A DNA stretch of 64,000 bases from positions 18,236-82,235 of the forward strand of contig JAJYZJ010000001.1 in assembly GCA_021800035.1 (NCBI GenBank). Reading direction: 5' to 3'. Shown here one piece after another: positions 28,561 through 38,302 of this stretch. Origin of the DNA: an archaeon. GTDB lineage: Archaea > Thermoproteota > Thermoprotei_A > Marsarchaeales > Marsarchaeaceae. Under the pieces are notes generated by a model that had not been told where the DNA came from, did no database searches, and saw nothing but the letters and a program-made list of their open reading frames with translations. The position numbers and the translations under genes are program-made. Position 1 is the stretch's first letter. The number at the start of each line of letters is the position of its first letter.

Positions 28561-29685
28561 TCAATCTCTGTCCTCTGCGAGGATCGAATCGGAAGGAGCC
28601 GGGGTTCCCGCGAATTCTTCTCGACTTCGGTATAGCTTGGGTCCAAGCCAGAGCGACAGATAGACGAGCCCGATCATCACAGGAACTTCAATAAGTGGAC
28701 CCACGGCTGTGGCGAAAGCTTGGCTCGAGCTTAGTCCGAAGACCGCGACCGCGACCGCTATTGCAAGCTCGAAGTTGTTACTCGCGGCCGTGAACGACGT
28801 CGTGACCGTGTCTTTGTAGGTGAACTTGAGCTTCCAAGAGGATATGTATGCCAACCCGAACATCGCCACGAAATACACAACGAGCGGGATGGCCACTCGA
28901 ATTAGATAAATCGGCAACTTAACGAAATATTCCCCCTGCAGGCTGAACATGACCAGTAGGGTGAACAATAGCCCCACGAGCGCGGTTGGTCTGACCAGCC
29001 TCAGAAACTGCTCTTCATACCACTGCTCGCCCTTCCTTTTTGTGAGGACGAGCCTCGAGACTATCCCGAGCAGGAACGGCACTCCAAGGAAAATGGCCAC
29101 GCTTCGCGCAATGTCCAGCGGGTTCACATTCACCACGGCAGCAGACGCCGAAGGATCCAGCCAGTGTGGAAGAACCGTGACGAAGAAATAGGCGTAGACC
29201 GAGTACAGAACAATCTGAAAGATCGCGTTCAGCGCAACTATTACTGCAGCGTACTCGTTATCGCCTCCAGCGAGCATGTTCCACACTAGCACCATGGCGA
29301 TACACCTTGCGAGGCCGACTATAATCAGGCCCTCTCTGAATAGTGGCAGGTCGGGAAGAAGTAGCCAGGCAACGCCGAACATGAGGAAGGGACCCACAAT
29401 CCAGTTGAGAAACAGAGAGTAGCCCATCACCTTCTTTCCGTTGACAGCTTTTCCTATCCTCAGGTAGTCTACGGCAGCAAGAGGAGGGTACATCATCCAG
29501 ACAAGCCCTATCGCGATTGGAAGGGACACGCCATCGATTTGAAGAGAGCTGACAAGCGAGCCAGTCCCAGGCAGGGCATAGCCTATCAGCACACCCGCAA
29601 TCATCGCTGCAAATATCCAGACTGGAAGTAGTCTGTTGAGAAGGGACAGCCCACTTAGTACCTCATGGGCCGGGTCTTCTTCCAA
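28561..29685 (-). CDS. Arsenite efflux permease, ACR3 family
   Basis: LVWMMYPPLAAVDYLRIG, FTAASNNFELAIAVAVAVFG, ATAVGPLIEVPVMIGLVY. Confidence 0.93.
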   Translation of the reverse strand: MEEDPAHEVLSGLSLLNRLLPVWIFAAMIAGVLIGYALPGTGSLVSSLQIDGVSLPIAIGLVWMMYPPLAAVDYLRIGKAVNGKKVMGYSLFLNWIVGPFLMFGVAWLLLPDLPLFREGLIIVGLARCIAMVLVWNMLAGGDNEYAAVIVALNAIFQIVLYSVYAYFFVTVLPHWLDPSASAAVVNVNPLDIARSVAIFLGVPFLLGIVSRLVLTKRKGEQWYEEQFLRLVRPTALVGLLFTLLVMFSLQGEYFVKLPIYLIRVAIPLVVYFVAMFGLAYISSWKLKFTYKDTVTTSFTAASNNFELAIAVAVAVFGLSSSQAFATAVGPLIEVPVMIGLVYLSLWLGPKLYRSREEFAGTPAPSDSILAEDRD

Positions 29686-29712
29686 GTCAGGAACACTCTA
29701 CGGGCGCCGGTT

Positions 29713-29988
29713 TCAGCAGTTGCAGGACTTGCCGGATGCACGTTCCGGATCTGTGCTCGTCTGACTCTGAAGGTCTGGCTCTATATCGCCCGCGCTTGGC
29801 AGAGGGTCCCTGTCAGCCTTTGAATACACGACTTGGCCGCCTCGTTTAACATCGAACTGACCCGACTCTCCCGGCACGAGTTTCAGCGCAAAACCCTCGT
29901 CGTGGACATGCTTATCAAGGAGAGCTTTGGTCAGGTCCAGCGCAGCCGGCAGGTAACACCCTACGCAGAATTTAATTTCGTACTGCAT
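29713..29988 (-). CDS. Rdx/SelT-SelW-SelH-like thioredoxin-fold protein
   Basis: KFCVGCYLPAALDL CxxC motif and LVPGESGQFDVKRGGQVVYSK SelW-like pattern. Confidence 0.75.
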   Translation of the reverse strand: MQYEIKFCVGCYLPAALDLTKALLDKHVHDEGFALKLVPGESGQFDVKRGGQVVYSKADRDPLPSAGDIEPDLQSQTSTDPERASGKSCNC

Positions 29989-30002
29989 GGATATACTATA
30001 AT

Positions 30003-30036
30003 GTTCGAAGTATTTATATTATAGAGTTCGAAGTAT
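30003..30036. promoter_or_regulatory. Direct repeat GTTCGAAGTAT x2 flanking a TATA-like element
   Basis: GTTCGAAGTAT at 30003-30013 and 30026-30036, TTTATATTATA between; divergent ars/HxlR intergenic. Confidence 0.65.
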
Positions 30037-30046
30037 CGTAGTAAGT

Positions 30047-30445
30047 ATGGAAAATAAGAGCAGCCAAGAAGTGTGTATGTGCGCCCTTGATGGCACAATG
30101 GATCTTCTCGGGAGGAAGTGGGTACTCTTTACGATTAATGCGATCGGCAACCATGGCTCGGTCCGGTTTAAGGATCTCTATAGCGAATTGCGCGGCATTT
30201 CGCCTTCGACGCTGTCCTCAATCCTCCACCAGCTCGAAATAAAAGGAGTAGTGAACAGAAGGTCCTACGCTGAGATACCTCCGAGGGTAGAGTACAGCCT
30301 TACTGAGAATGGGGGGAGCCTGAGGAAGGCGATCTTGCCGCTCCTAGTGTGGGCGAGCAGGCAGGACGACTACTCGAAACAGGCGGAAACATGCGACGCT
30401 TCGCAGTTCGTAAAGGTTTCCCTCGCGGGAAATTATAGAGCTTGA
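30047..30445 (+). CDS. HxlR-family transcriptional regulator
   Basis: CMCALDGTMDLLGRKWVLFTINAIGNHGSVRFKDLYSELRGISPSTLSSILHQLE. Confidence 0.9.
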   Translation: MENKSSQEVCMCALDGTMDLLGRKWVLFTINAIGNHGSVRFKDLYSELRGISPSTLSSILHQLEIKGVVNRRSYAEIPPRVEYSLTENGGSLRKAILPLLVWASRQDDYSKQAETCDASQFVKVSLAGNYRA

Positions 30446-30757
30446 AAATTCATCAAGGTACTACGAGGGTACCTGCACCATTCGTCTTTGAGGTATGAAT
30501 CGGGCGAATGATTGAGCTGCTGGCAGGCATCAGACTCCTTAACAGCGGCAGGGGGACGAGCTTCGCAGCCGCCGCGAAAGAGTTCGTGAAGCGGAAGAAA
30601 TTTCCCAACTACAAGCTCCACCAGTCTTCCGGAAGATGAGTTGATGGATGCGGGTCATTAGAGCGCCCCAGCTCGCCTGGACTAGTGGGTGTGAGTATCA
30701 AAGTCAAGTGGATGGAATCCCGCAGGCTCCTGCTTTGGGTGGCTCATTTCTTTTCTG

Positions 30758-31318
30758 ATGATAGTTTGGTTTGCTCGAACGCTTTTTACTTTACCTTGCG
30801 CTCTAGATGGTGTGTTTTCAATCTTTGAACTCTATGAGTATGCATCAGCCGTGAGGCACAGGTTCGCGCAGGCACTCCAGCATCTATCATGGGAAGAGCT
30901 GGAAAAGAATAGGGAGGCCAGCTTTTATTCCATGAAGAATATCCTCTTGCACATGATTGACAATGAGGATTGGATAGTAGGCTATGTCATACCTGGGCGG
31001 ACGCATGAATACGTGAGGAGGAAGTGGTCCGAGTATAAAAGCACGGATGAAGTGCTTTCACACCTTGGTAAGGTAGAAGCGAGGACAAGAGAGTTTTTGG
31101 GAACGTTAGACGCCGACAAGCTGGGCGCGAGGGTTTCCTTAAAACCGCAAGCCGGCATAGAATTCATATTGACCACGGAGGAGTGTCTTTTCCAGTCTTT
31201 TACCGAGCAACTATATCATACGGGGGAATTGATTGCGCTACTCTGGCAGAACAACGTTGAGCCACCACCCATGCAATGGTTCTACAACAATCCGAGGGAC
31301 ACGCTCACACGAGCCTAA
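30758..31318 (+). CDS. DinB-family protein
   Basis: SMKNILLHMIDNEDWIV and FTEQLYHTGELIALL histidines as in DinB four-helix proteins; true start probably near 30828. Confidence 0.75.
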   Translation: MIVWFARTLFTLPCALDGVFSIFELYEYASAVRHRFAQALQHLSWEELEKNREASFYSMKNILLHMIDNEDWIVGYVIPGRTHEYVRRKWSEYKSTDEVLSHLGKVEARTREFLGTLDADKLGARVSLKPQAGIEFILTTEECLFQSFTEQLYHTGELIALLWQNNVEPPPMQWFYNNPRDTLTRA

Positions 31319-31601
31319 GCAAGTCATATTCCGAATACCGATTTTACACATATGAACGGCCCAGTTAGCTAATCCCCGGTTGTAAACGAGGTCGTTGAAT
31401 AGCTTTAGTTGCATTAGCAAGCCTCTTCACTGGGTCTCTCACCTCATTTGGTGGCATTTTGTCCTGAGGGACCGGCAAAAAGGCAATCTGCGACTGATCG
31501 CTCGAGCCGTTTCACCTCCTATTTTGGGCCACTCATCGCTGGCTCGAAGGCCGCTCATCATAATGCTTATTTTGTTGGCGGAGATGGGTTCAGGGAAGAG
31601 A

Positions 31602-31781
31602 ATGAGTGGATACAAGTTCAAGTGTAAAGACACAGGCATGAAGTGCGACTTTGAAATCAAAGGCGCGTCCTCCAAGGACGAAGTAATGCAAGAAGCAGCG
31701 GCCCATGCGAAATTCGCGCACAAGATGGATACCATTCCTCCAGAAATGGCAACAAAGGTCAGTGCAGCAATAAAGGACTGA
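31602..31781 (+). CDS. DUF1059 small protein
   Basis: MSGYKFKCKDTGMKCDFEIKGASSKDEVMQEAAAHAKFAHKMD. Confidence 0.8.
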   Translation: MSGYKFKCKDTGMKCDFEIKGASSKDEVMQEAAAHAKFAHKMDTIPPEMATKVSAAIKD

Positions 31782-31939
31782 AATTCGGTCACTAACGGGT
31801 CCTATAGAAGTCGGTTAAGAAACACTTTTTTTCTATATTCTACCGGATATTGGGTAAAGGAGCGGCCGGATCATCGCTCACAGATTGGAGCCCATTTGGT
31901 ATAGAAAAGTATCGGGGGGTTATGGTGGGCCTTTGCGGT

Positions 31940-32440
31940 TCAACTTGTAGTCTGGCGCTCGGTCGAGTTTTCGACGCGCTTCGGAAAGAGGTATTTTGAG
32001 AGCATTTTTTCTCTCAAACCAGCATCCGGCGAATAACCCTCGGGAATTTTCGCTGGTTGACCTGTAGAAGCACCCTTGGGCGTTTCTTCACCTCTAGGCT
32101 GTTCCTTCGTGCTTTCAATTAAACGGCTCAGGGCGGCAACCATTGAGTCGCATCCCGAGAGCCTCATTGAGAGAATTTTGTTATCTCTGTAAAGATCATA
32201 GTTCTGAAACTTGAGAGACGCAATCTCGCCATCTTTTGCTATGAGAAGTCTCACGACTTCCTGCTCTGAAAGCTCGGAGAATTTTCGATTCAAGGGTTCT
32301 GAAAGGTAACGAAGTAGGTAGTGAAGAAGTTCGGGAGTTGACAAGGAATACATTTCCGCCATAGCCTTGACTCTGGACGCGTCATCTTCGTCGAGTTCCA
32401 CTTTCAGCTCAACAATCTTACTACTTTTCGTCGAATCCAT
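31940..32440 (-). CDS. Hypothetical protein with coiled-coil-like centre
   Basis: 166 aa uninterrupted ORF with protein-like composition. Confidence 0.55.
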   Translation of the reverse strand: MDSTKSSKIVELKVELDEDDASRVKAMAEMYSLSTPELLHYLLRYLSEPLNRKFSELSEQEVVRLLIAKDGEIASLKFQNYDLYRDNKILSMRLSGCDSMVAALSRLIESTKEQPRGEETPKGASTGQPAKIPEGYSPDAGLREKMLSKYLFPKRVENSTERQTTS

Positions 32441-32475
32441 TCTCTAGCCAGCTCGACTAGTTATAGTAGGAATCG

Positions 32476-32737
32476 TCAGCCGTCTTTGGAAAGACGGCGG
32501 TTTGGCGCAGCGTCAGGGCCAGGCGGATTCCATCGCGCATCCTTCTTTACTAATTTTCCAATATTAGCTTTTCGTAGCAGCCTCTCTTTCGGGACAAAAC
32601 CTGCCAAAACGTCCATGAGGGAGAACTGGTATGTGGCCCCTGGTGCACCATGAACAAAGAAATCACAAACTACCAGTTCGGAATTCGGGATGAATAAGGT
32701 TGGATTGTGTTCCCCGAAAACGTACCAGCTGGATGCC
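32476..32737 (-). pseudogene. Gene remnant without usable start codon
   Basis: Minus frame reads ASSWYVFGEHNPTLFIPNSELVVCDFFVHGAPGATYQFSLMDVLAGFVPKERLLRKANIGKLVKKDARWNPPGPDAAPNRRLSKDG*, with upstream stops. Confidence 0.45.
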
Positions 32738-33072
32738 TGTCAGGCCAGTCAAGTAGATAAAGGCGGCGAACGCTTTAAGCAGGCCTCAGTGGGTTCTCTA
32801 TTATCGATTGCTCTTACCTCATTCGCGCAATTGTCTTGGAAAGGATGGGCGTTTGAGGGGGCTCCATGAAGCTTGTTTTAATTGAGTCCGCCCAGTTCCT
32901 ACCTCCTTGTGAGGAGCCTCCCAATCCGAAAGGTTTCTCTTGCACGAACCCCTTTAAACGCCTGAACATTCTTCGCGTTCGAATGGACTTGGTTAGGGAA
33001 AGGTCGCCCTATCTCGCGTGATTTAGCGAACCTCTCAAATCAGACCTCCCCGAGCCCCTCCGTGGCTGTCTC

Positions 33073-34293
33073 ATGCAAGAACTATACGCTCGCGCTCTCT
33101 TGCTTGCGCTTAGCACGGTAGCATTGGGAGCATGGGTCATACTCGTTCAGAGGTTTACATTTGGCCTCAGGGCAGCTCCCACGTTGACGGGGACCACCTT
33201 AGCCCGCGAGATTGGCGGAGTTACTGCAATTGTGCCAGCTAGAAACGAAGAGCCGAGAATAAGTCGCTGCATTCAGTCCTTGCTTGCCCAGCCTGAAATC
33301 GGCCACATTGTTGTAGTTGACGATTCATCAACTGACGGTACCGCGTCCGCGGTAAAAAAGTTTCAGGACGACCGGATTCAACTATTGAGCGTATCGCCGC
33401 CACCTGGGTGGACAGGAAAATCATTTGCATGTTACTGGGGGGCATCGCACTCGCAGTCCGACCTGCTACTCTTCGTTGACGCTGACACCATTCTAGCGCC
33501 AGGTGCGGTTTCCAGCGCTTTGGCGCTCATGCGCACGCGCAACCTCTCCGCCGTTTCTGCGGTCGGAGAGCTGAGATGCGCAACCCTTTGGGACAAAGTG
33601 GCCACCCCTTTCATGTTTGGCCTGCTCAACTCCTTTATTAAAATGGGCGATGTGGCTCGACCCGACAGGCACGCAGGTTACCTTTACGGAAGTTTCATTT
33701 TGGTGTCCGCGCGGGCCTACATCGATATAGGCGGGCACAAGAGCGTGCGCTCCGAACTGGTTGAAGATCGAGCCTTGGGGAGGCTGCTCAAGGACAGGGG
33801 CCACAGAATCGAAATTGCGAGAGCAGGAAAGCTGGTATCAGCAGAGTGGGCACCCGGCTTCCGCAAGGGTTTGAATGCGCTCGGAAGAATATCGATTCAA
33901 CCTCTCAAGAGGAATCGGAAGTACGGCCTCGGATTCGTCTTTGCTCTGACAATGCTCTTCGCTCTTCCTTTCGCTGCATTAGTGGGGGCATTCACCTCTG
34001 GCACCGATTTCCGGCTTTTGTTTGCAATAACTGCCGGAGGTTCGTTCGTGTGCACGCTGACCATGTGCATAATATCGGCAAAACTGATTGGAAGCTCGAC
34101 GCTTTGCAGTCTGCTCTTCCCTCTTCCCGAGATTGTTATGGCCGCCGTCTTCTGGGCTACGCTCCTCCTGCCACCGCGGTCGTCTAAGGTAATATGGAAC
34201 GGGCGTATCTATCAGCGAATTGAAAGAGAGATTCAGGACTGCACTCACGGCGAGGAGGCTCGCGCATGCCGCCTGGGTATAGATCGATCCTGA
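33073..34293 (+). CDS. Family 2 glycosyltransferase, membrane-associated
   Basis: TAIVPARNEEPRISRCIQSLL, VVVDDSSTDGTA, LFVDADT, C-terminal TM helices. Confidence 0.88.
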   Translation: MQELYARALLLALSTVALGAWVILVQRFTFGLRAAPTLTGTTLAREIGGVTAIVPARNEEPRISRCIQSLLAQPEIGHIVVVDDSSTDGTASAVKKFQDDRIQLLSVSPPPGWTGKSFACYWGASHSQSDLLLFVDADTILAPGAVSSALALMRTRNLSAVSAVGELRCATLWDKVATPFMFGLLNSFIKMGDVARPDRHAGYLYGSFILVSARAYIDIGGHKSVRSELVEDRALGRLLKDRGHRIEIARAGKLVSAEWAPGFRKGLNALGRISIQPLKRNRKYGLGFVFALTMLFALPFAALVGAFTSGTDFRLLFAITAGGSFVCTLTMCIISAKLIGSSTLCSLLFPLPEIVMAAVFWATLLLPPRSSKVIWNGRIYQRIEREIQDCTHGEEARACRLGIDRS

Positions 34294-34392
34294 TTAGATT
34301 TTTTGTCACGCCTGAATTATTAATCACGCCTGCATCGAGCGGAAAGGAGAAGAAGCCTCAAATCATGGTGCGGGAGTGACGTTTGGTTACAG

Positions 34393-36309
34393 TTGAAAGC
34401 AGAAGATCTCTATCGACTGGTAATGTACTCTGACCCGAGAATCAGTGCAAGGGGGGACGTTGCATTCATCAGGACTTCGATAGATAAGGACGGTGACAGA
34501 TATCGTTCTGACATCTATCTTCTCCGCAGAGGACGAATTCAGCAGCTCACTCGCTCAGGCGGTTCATTGGGTTCGCTTGCCTGGTCTCCGAGTGGTCGAA
34601 AGTTGGGCTACGTACACACCGAAAAGACTTCGGGCAAGCCGGTAACAACCCTGCGGATACTGGCTCTCTATGGAGGAGAACCTGAGACTATTGTCAGAGA
34701 AGAAGGCCTGAGAATTGCGGGACCTACGTGGCTCGATGAGAACACTTTGATCATTTCAAAGCAGATAAAGGAAGCCGGGGAAGGGGACTCGAAGAAGATA
34801 CGAAAGATAAGGTACAGGATGGACGCGGAGGGCTATTTTCACGACAGGCAGATGCACTTGTTCAGGGTTAGCACTAGAACGCGGAAAGCGAGGCAGCTCA
34901 CGAGCGGAGCGTATGATGTCACGAGTTTCGATATTGACAGGAACTTGGCTAGGGCGGTCTTTGCCGCGAATATGGAGTCCGACGCCGAAACTTCTGTGGT
35001 CAAGCATATCTATGAGGTGGCTCTTGGTGGCGGAACCGTACGCAGGTTGCTCGAATGGAAGGGTCCGATAACGACCCTGCGTTTGTCGCACGACGGCCAG
35101 CGGCTAGCATTTATCGGTCACGACATGGCAAAGGGAATTTCGACCAATACCAAGCTCTACCTGCTCCCAGCGACGGGAGCAAGTTCGCCGGAGCCGCTCA
35201 CCCAGTCCCTCGACCGGTCGCTTGAGAACTCTCTCAACACAGACTCCCGAGCGAGAGGGGTGGACCCTAGTCCAGTTTGGAGCAGTGATGATAGCCGTGT
35301 GTACTATATATACACTGATGGGCAAACTTCCAGACTGGGATACTACTCCTTCAACAGCGGCTCAACTGGAGTGGTGGATACCGGTGAACTCGTGGTCGAG
35401 GGCTATGATGCGCGTCTGGGCAAGATTTGCTTCACAGCGATGGCCTGGGATCATCCGGCAGAGCTCTTCTCGATTGAAGAAGGAATTGGGAAGGTCGAGC
35501 GTATTACGACAGAGGCATCGGAGTCTGTATCCAAGTTTGGCTTAAAGAGGCCCGAAAAGGTGCGTTTCGTGGCAAGTGACGGAGTAGAGCTGGACGGCTG
35601 GTTTCTTGCTTCGAGCGCCCAGCCCACAAAGGGAACAGTTCTAGAGATTCACGGAGGACCCAGGACCGCATATGGAGAACTTTTCATGTTTGAATTCCAC
35701 TATCTTGCATCATCAGGTTACAACGTGATATTCTGCAACCCGAGAGGTAGTTCCGGATACGGACAGGATTTCGCTTCAGCAGTGGTCGGGCACTACGGAG
35801 AGCGTGATTACAAAGACATTATGGAATTCGTAAGCTATATGGTCTCAGCGAAATCGCTGGACGGCTCAAAACTCTATCTCACTGGCGGTTCATATGGTGG
35901 CTTTATGACAAACTGGATTGTGGGACACTCAGATATATTCAGGGCTGCAGTAACCCAGCGATCTATTTCAAACTGGGTAAGCTTTCATGGAACAAGCGAT
36001 ATCGGTTTCACGTTCGGCCCGGACCAGATAGGAGCAAGGCCATGGGAAGACTACCAGAAGCTCTGGGACAAGTCACCATTAAAATATGTGCAAAACGTAA
36101 AGACGCCTATACTAATTCATCATGCGGAGCAGGACTACCGATGCCCGATTGAGCAAGGTGAGCAGTTCTTTACTGCACTTCGGCAGCTTGGAAAAGAGGC
36201 CGAGTTCGTGTCTGTGCCAGAAGAAAGCCACGAACTTTCTAGGTCGGGCAAACCGAGCAGAAGGGTCTCACGCCTGAAAGATATTTCAGGATGGTTTGAT
36301 TCGCACTAG
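34393..36309 (+). CDS. S9 prolyl oligopeptidase / acylaminoacyl-peptidase
   Basis: GGSYGGFMTNW nucleophile, HHAEQDYRCPIEQGEQ, ESHELSRSG; N-terminal propeller. Confidence 0.93.
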   Translation: MKAEDLYRLVMYSDPRISARGDVAFIRTSIDKDGDRYRSDIYLLRRGRIQQLTRSGGSLGSLAWSPSGRKLGYVHTEKTSGKPVTTLRILALYGGEPETIVREEGLRIAGPTWLDENTLIISKQIKEAGEGDSKKIRKIRYRMDAEGYFHDRQMHLFRVSTRTRKARQLTSGAYDVTSFDIDRNLARAVFAANMESDAETSVVKHIYEVALGGGTVRRLLEWKGPITTLRLSHDGQRLAFIGHDMAKGISTNTKLYLLPATGASSPEPLTQSLDRSLENSLNTDSRARGVDPSPVWSSDDSRVYYIYTDGQTSRLGYYSFNSGSTGVVDTGELVVEGYDARLGKICFTAMAWDHPAELFSIEEGIGKVERITTEASESVSKFGLKRPEKVRFVASDGVELDGWFLASSAQPTKGTVLEIHGGPRTAYGELFMFEFHYLASSGYNVIFCNPRGSSGYGQDFASAVVGHYGERDYKDIMEFVSYMVSAKSLDGSKLYLTGGSYGGFMTNWIVGHSDIFRAAVTQRSISNWVSFHGTSDIGFTFGPDQIGARPWEDYQKLWDKSPLKYVQNVKTPILIHHAEQDYRCPIEQGEQFFTALRQLGKEAEFVSVPEESHELSRSGKPSRRVSRLKDISGWFDSH

Positions 36310-36455
36310 CGCCGAATACACGGCTGGAACGCGGAACATGGCTGAACAAAACATCGAACGGCGGATTCTGTTGCCAGCCGTGTGAACGGAGGGAGCAGAA
36401 CAAGGCGGGTTCGTGCTTATCTGGACCCTCATTATGGAATGAACCCGAAAGAAGT

Positions 36456-37208
36456 TTGTGCAGAATGTTTGGAATTCAGGGGAAACCGAAACTTGCCTCT
36501 GACCTGCAGGAATCCCTTATGCGGGCCGCGGCCGGGGACAGGCTCTCCTCCAGTAAAAACGTGCGGCACAAGGATGGGTGGGGAGGGGTGTGGCTGTCCA
36601 GTGAAGAGCAAAAGTATTACCGAACTACCAAGCCGATTTTCGAAGACCAAAGTGCCAGAAATTTTTTTGATCTGAAGTCGGTCACCATCTGGGGACTCTC
36701 CCACGCAAGGGCTGCCGCCAAAGGCGAGCCGATTCGCAACTCACTTGACTCGCACCCGTTCGCTGTCCACTGCGGTGAGGACCTTCTATACATCACGCAC
36801 AACGGTCACATAGCGAAGGAGAGAATCTCAAGCTCTTTAGGGATTGACCCGCTTCACCTGAACGACACGGAGGTTTTTGCGCTACTCGTGGCGAGCATGG
36901 AAGGCAACGTTCAGACCAGGCTTGAGAGAGCCACTCGCGCGGTTCGAGAGAGTGAAGGGAACCAGGGAGGACTAAACCTATTGGCACTGAGAGTGTCCCA
37001 TGACGGAGCTACAGACCTACACTATTACTCGGACTTCCCTGACAGAGATAAGCAGCTTTACTATTCGCTCTACGTAGCCAGACTTGAAGACGGTAAAGCG
37101 GTTATGTCCTCTACCGTGGCGCTTGAAGCCGGTCTGATTGGAGCCCATGGTGAGGTGCTAAATCCAAATCTGGAAAAGGTGCCTCTCCGACAATGGTACA
37201 AACTCTAG
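36456..37208 (+). CDS. Class II glutamine amidotransferase
   Basis: MCRMFGIQGKP N-terminal Cys, KDGWGGVWLSS, HARAAAKGEP, CGEDLLYITHNGHI. Confidence 0.85.
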   Translation: MCRMFGIQGKPKLASDLQESLMRAAAGDRLSSSKNVRHKDGWGGVWLSSEEQKYYRTTKPIFEDQSARNFFDLKSVTIWGLSHARAAAKGEPIRNSLDSHPFAVHCGEDLLYITHNGHIAKERISSSLGIDPLHLNDTEVFALLVASMEGNVQTRLERATRAVRESEGNQGGLNLLALRVSHDGATDLHYYSDFPDRDKQLYYSLYVARLEDGKAVMSSTVALEAGLIGAHGEVLNPNLEKVPLRQWYKL

Positions 37209-37272
37209 CGCCATCCAGGGCAAACTAGATTGCGCTGTTGGTCGAGCAGATTACCCGTCTTGCCAATCGGAG

Positions 37273-37629
37273 TTAGGCCGGAGACAGCAGTTTTGTTTCC
37301 TCTTCCTTGCGTTCAAGGCTTGCCAGCCTGTTATCTATCCTCGTGACCTGAGCAGTAAGAAATCTCCTATAGTAACCGAGGAAGTCGCGCTGTTCTATCA
37401 GGGTCCTCCTGTCGATACCGTCGGCTAGTTCCCTGACCGATTTCGCAGTATCTTCGAATGCGTCCCCGAGCGCACGCGCGAACCGGGGTGTCACCGTATC
37501 AGCCGACCTTTCCAGTCCATTTCCCAGGGCGCCCGCGAGTTTGAAGAATCCATCTGCGAGAAGCTTTGCGTGCTTTTTCAATCCCGAAGTGTCGCGTTCG
37601 CGCTGCTGGGCTTCCTGTTCTTCGGACAT
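37273..37629 (-). CDS. Hypothetical protein
   Basis: 118 aa ORF, protein-like, coiled-coil-like C-terminus. Confidence 0.55.
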   Translation of the reverse strand: MSEEQEAQQRERDTSGLKKHAKLLADGFFKLAGALGNGLERSADTVTPRFARALGDAFEDTAKSVRELADGIDRRTLIEQRDFLGYYRRFLTAQVTRIDNRLASLERKEEETKLLSPA

Positions 37630-37690
37630 TGCAGCTCAGTATATGCTTCCAGTGCGTCTTATTAACTTTTTCACTAGTTCATATGTAGTA

Positions 37691-37939
37691 TCAGTGGCCT
37701 CTCTTCTTTACGTACCATTCCAGTTCCTTCTCTACAAGCATCTTGCATGAGAGCACCTTGTCCGCTTGGCTCGGAGCTATCTTGCGGTCGGCGAGGGCCC
37801 TATCGCAATTTCTCACGTATTCCCTAAAGCGTTTTATGGTGTCTTCATTATACTCTGAGCGCTTGAGGGTAGAGAGATTTGCGGTGTACTCTGTCTCAAG
37901 CATTTTCACGAGCTGACCTATTGTTGACCCTCTGAACAC
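37691..37939 (-). CDS. Hypothetical protein
   Basis: 82 aa charged helical ORF, co-directional with preceding gene. Confidence 0.55.
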   Translation of the reverse strand: MFRGSTIGQLVKMLETEYTANLSTLKRSEYNEDTIKRFREYVRNCDRALADRKIAPSQADKVLSCKMLVEKELEWYVKKRGH

Positions 37940-38302
37940 ATGGTCAAAGTTCAGAGCGGACTAATAAAGAATGTTGAGTGTGGTCAGGTTCGTCTACATG
38001 GTAGAGCCCGCGGAACAGATTGGTACGAGTGCAACGAGAGCCTGATGAATTTGGGCCAGTGGATTACTCGCATGTAAGATTCTAACTGCTAGGATTCGCC
38101 TGAGAAGTACCAAGGTTCCTCGCGGCAGGAATCGCGCTGCAGTTTAATTCCAGCAGTCTGCCCGGTCAACCATGCTACAACCAAAATGAGGTCCGCCATG
38201 CTCACTAGTAGACCATTGATTCTCCTCTGTGAAAGGCTCCGCCGCAAGCAAAAGTCGACAGTTTTTATATTCGATTACGGATAAAGCTAAGCTGGAATTA
38301 TT

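Noticed and set aside
36382-36675. 97-aa plus-strand ORF overlapping the amidotransferase start
   Set aside because: Different frame from the motif-bearing class II amidotransferase; random-looking.
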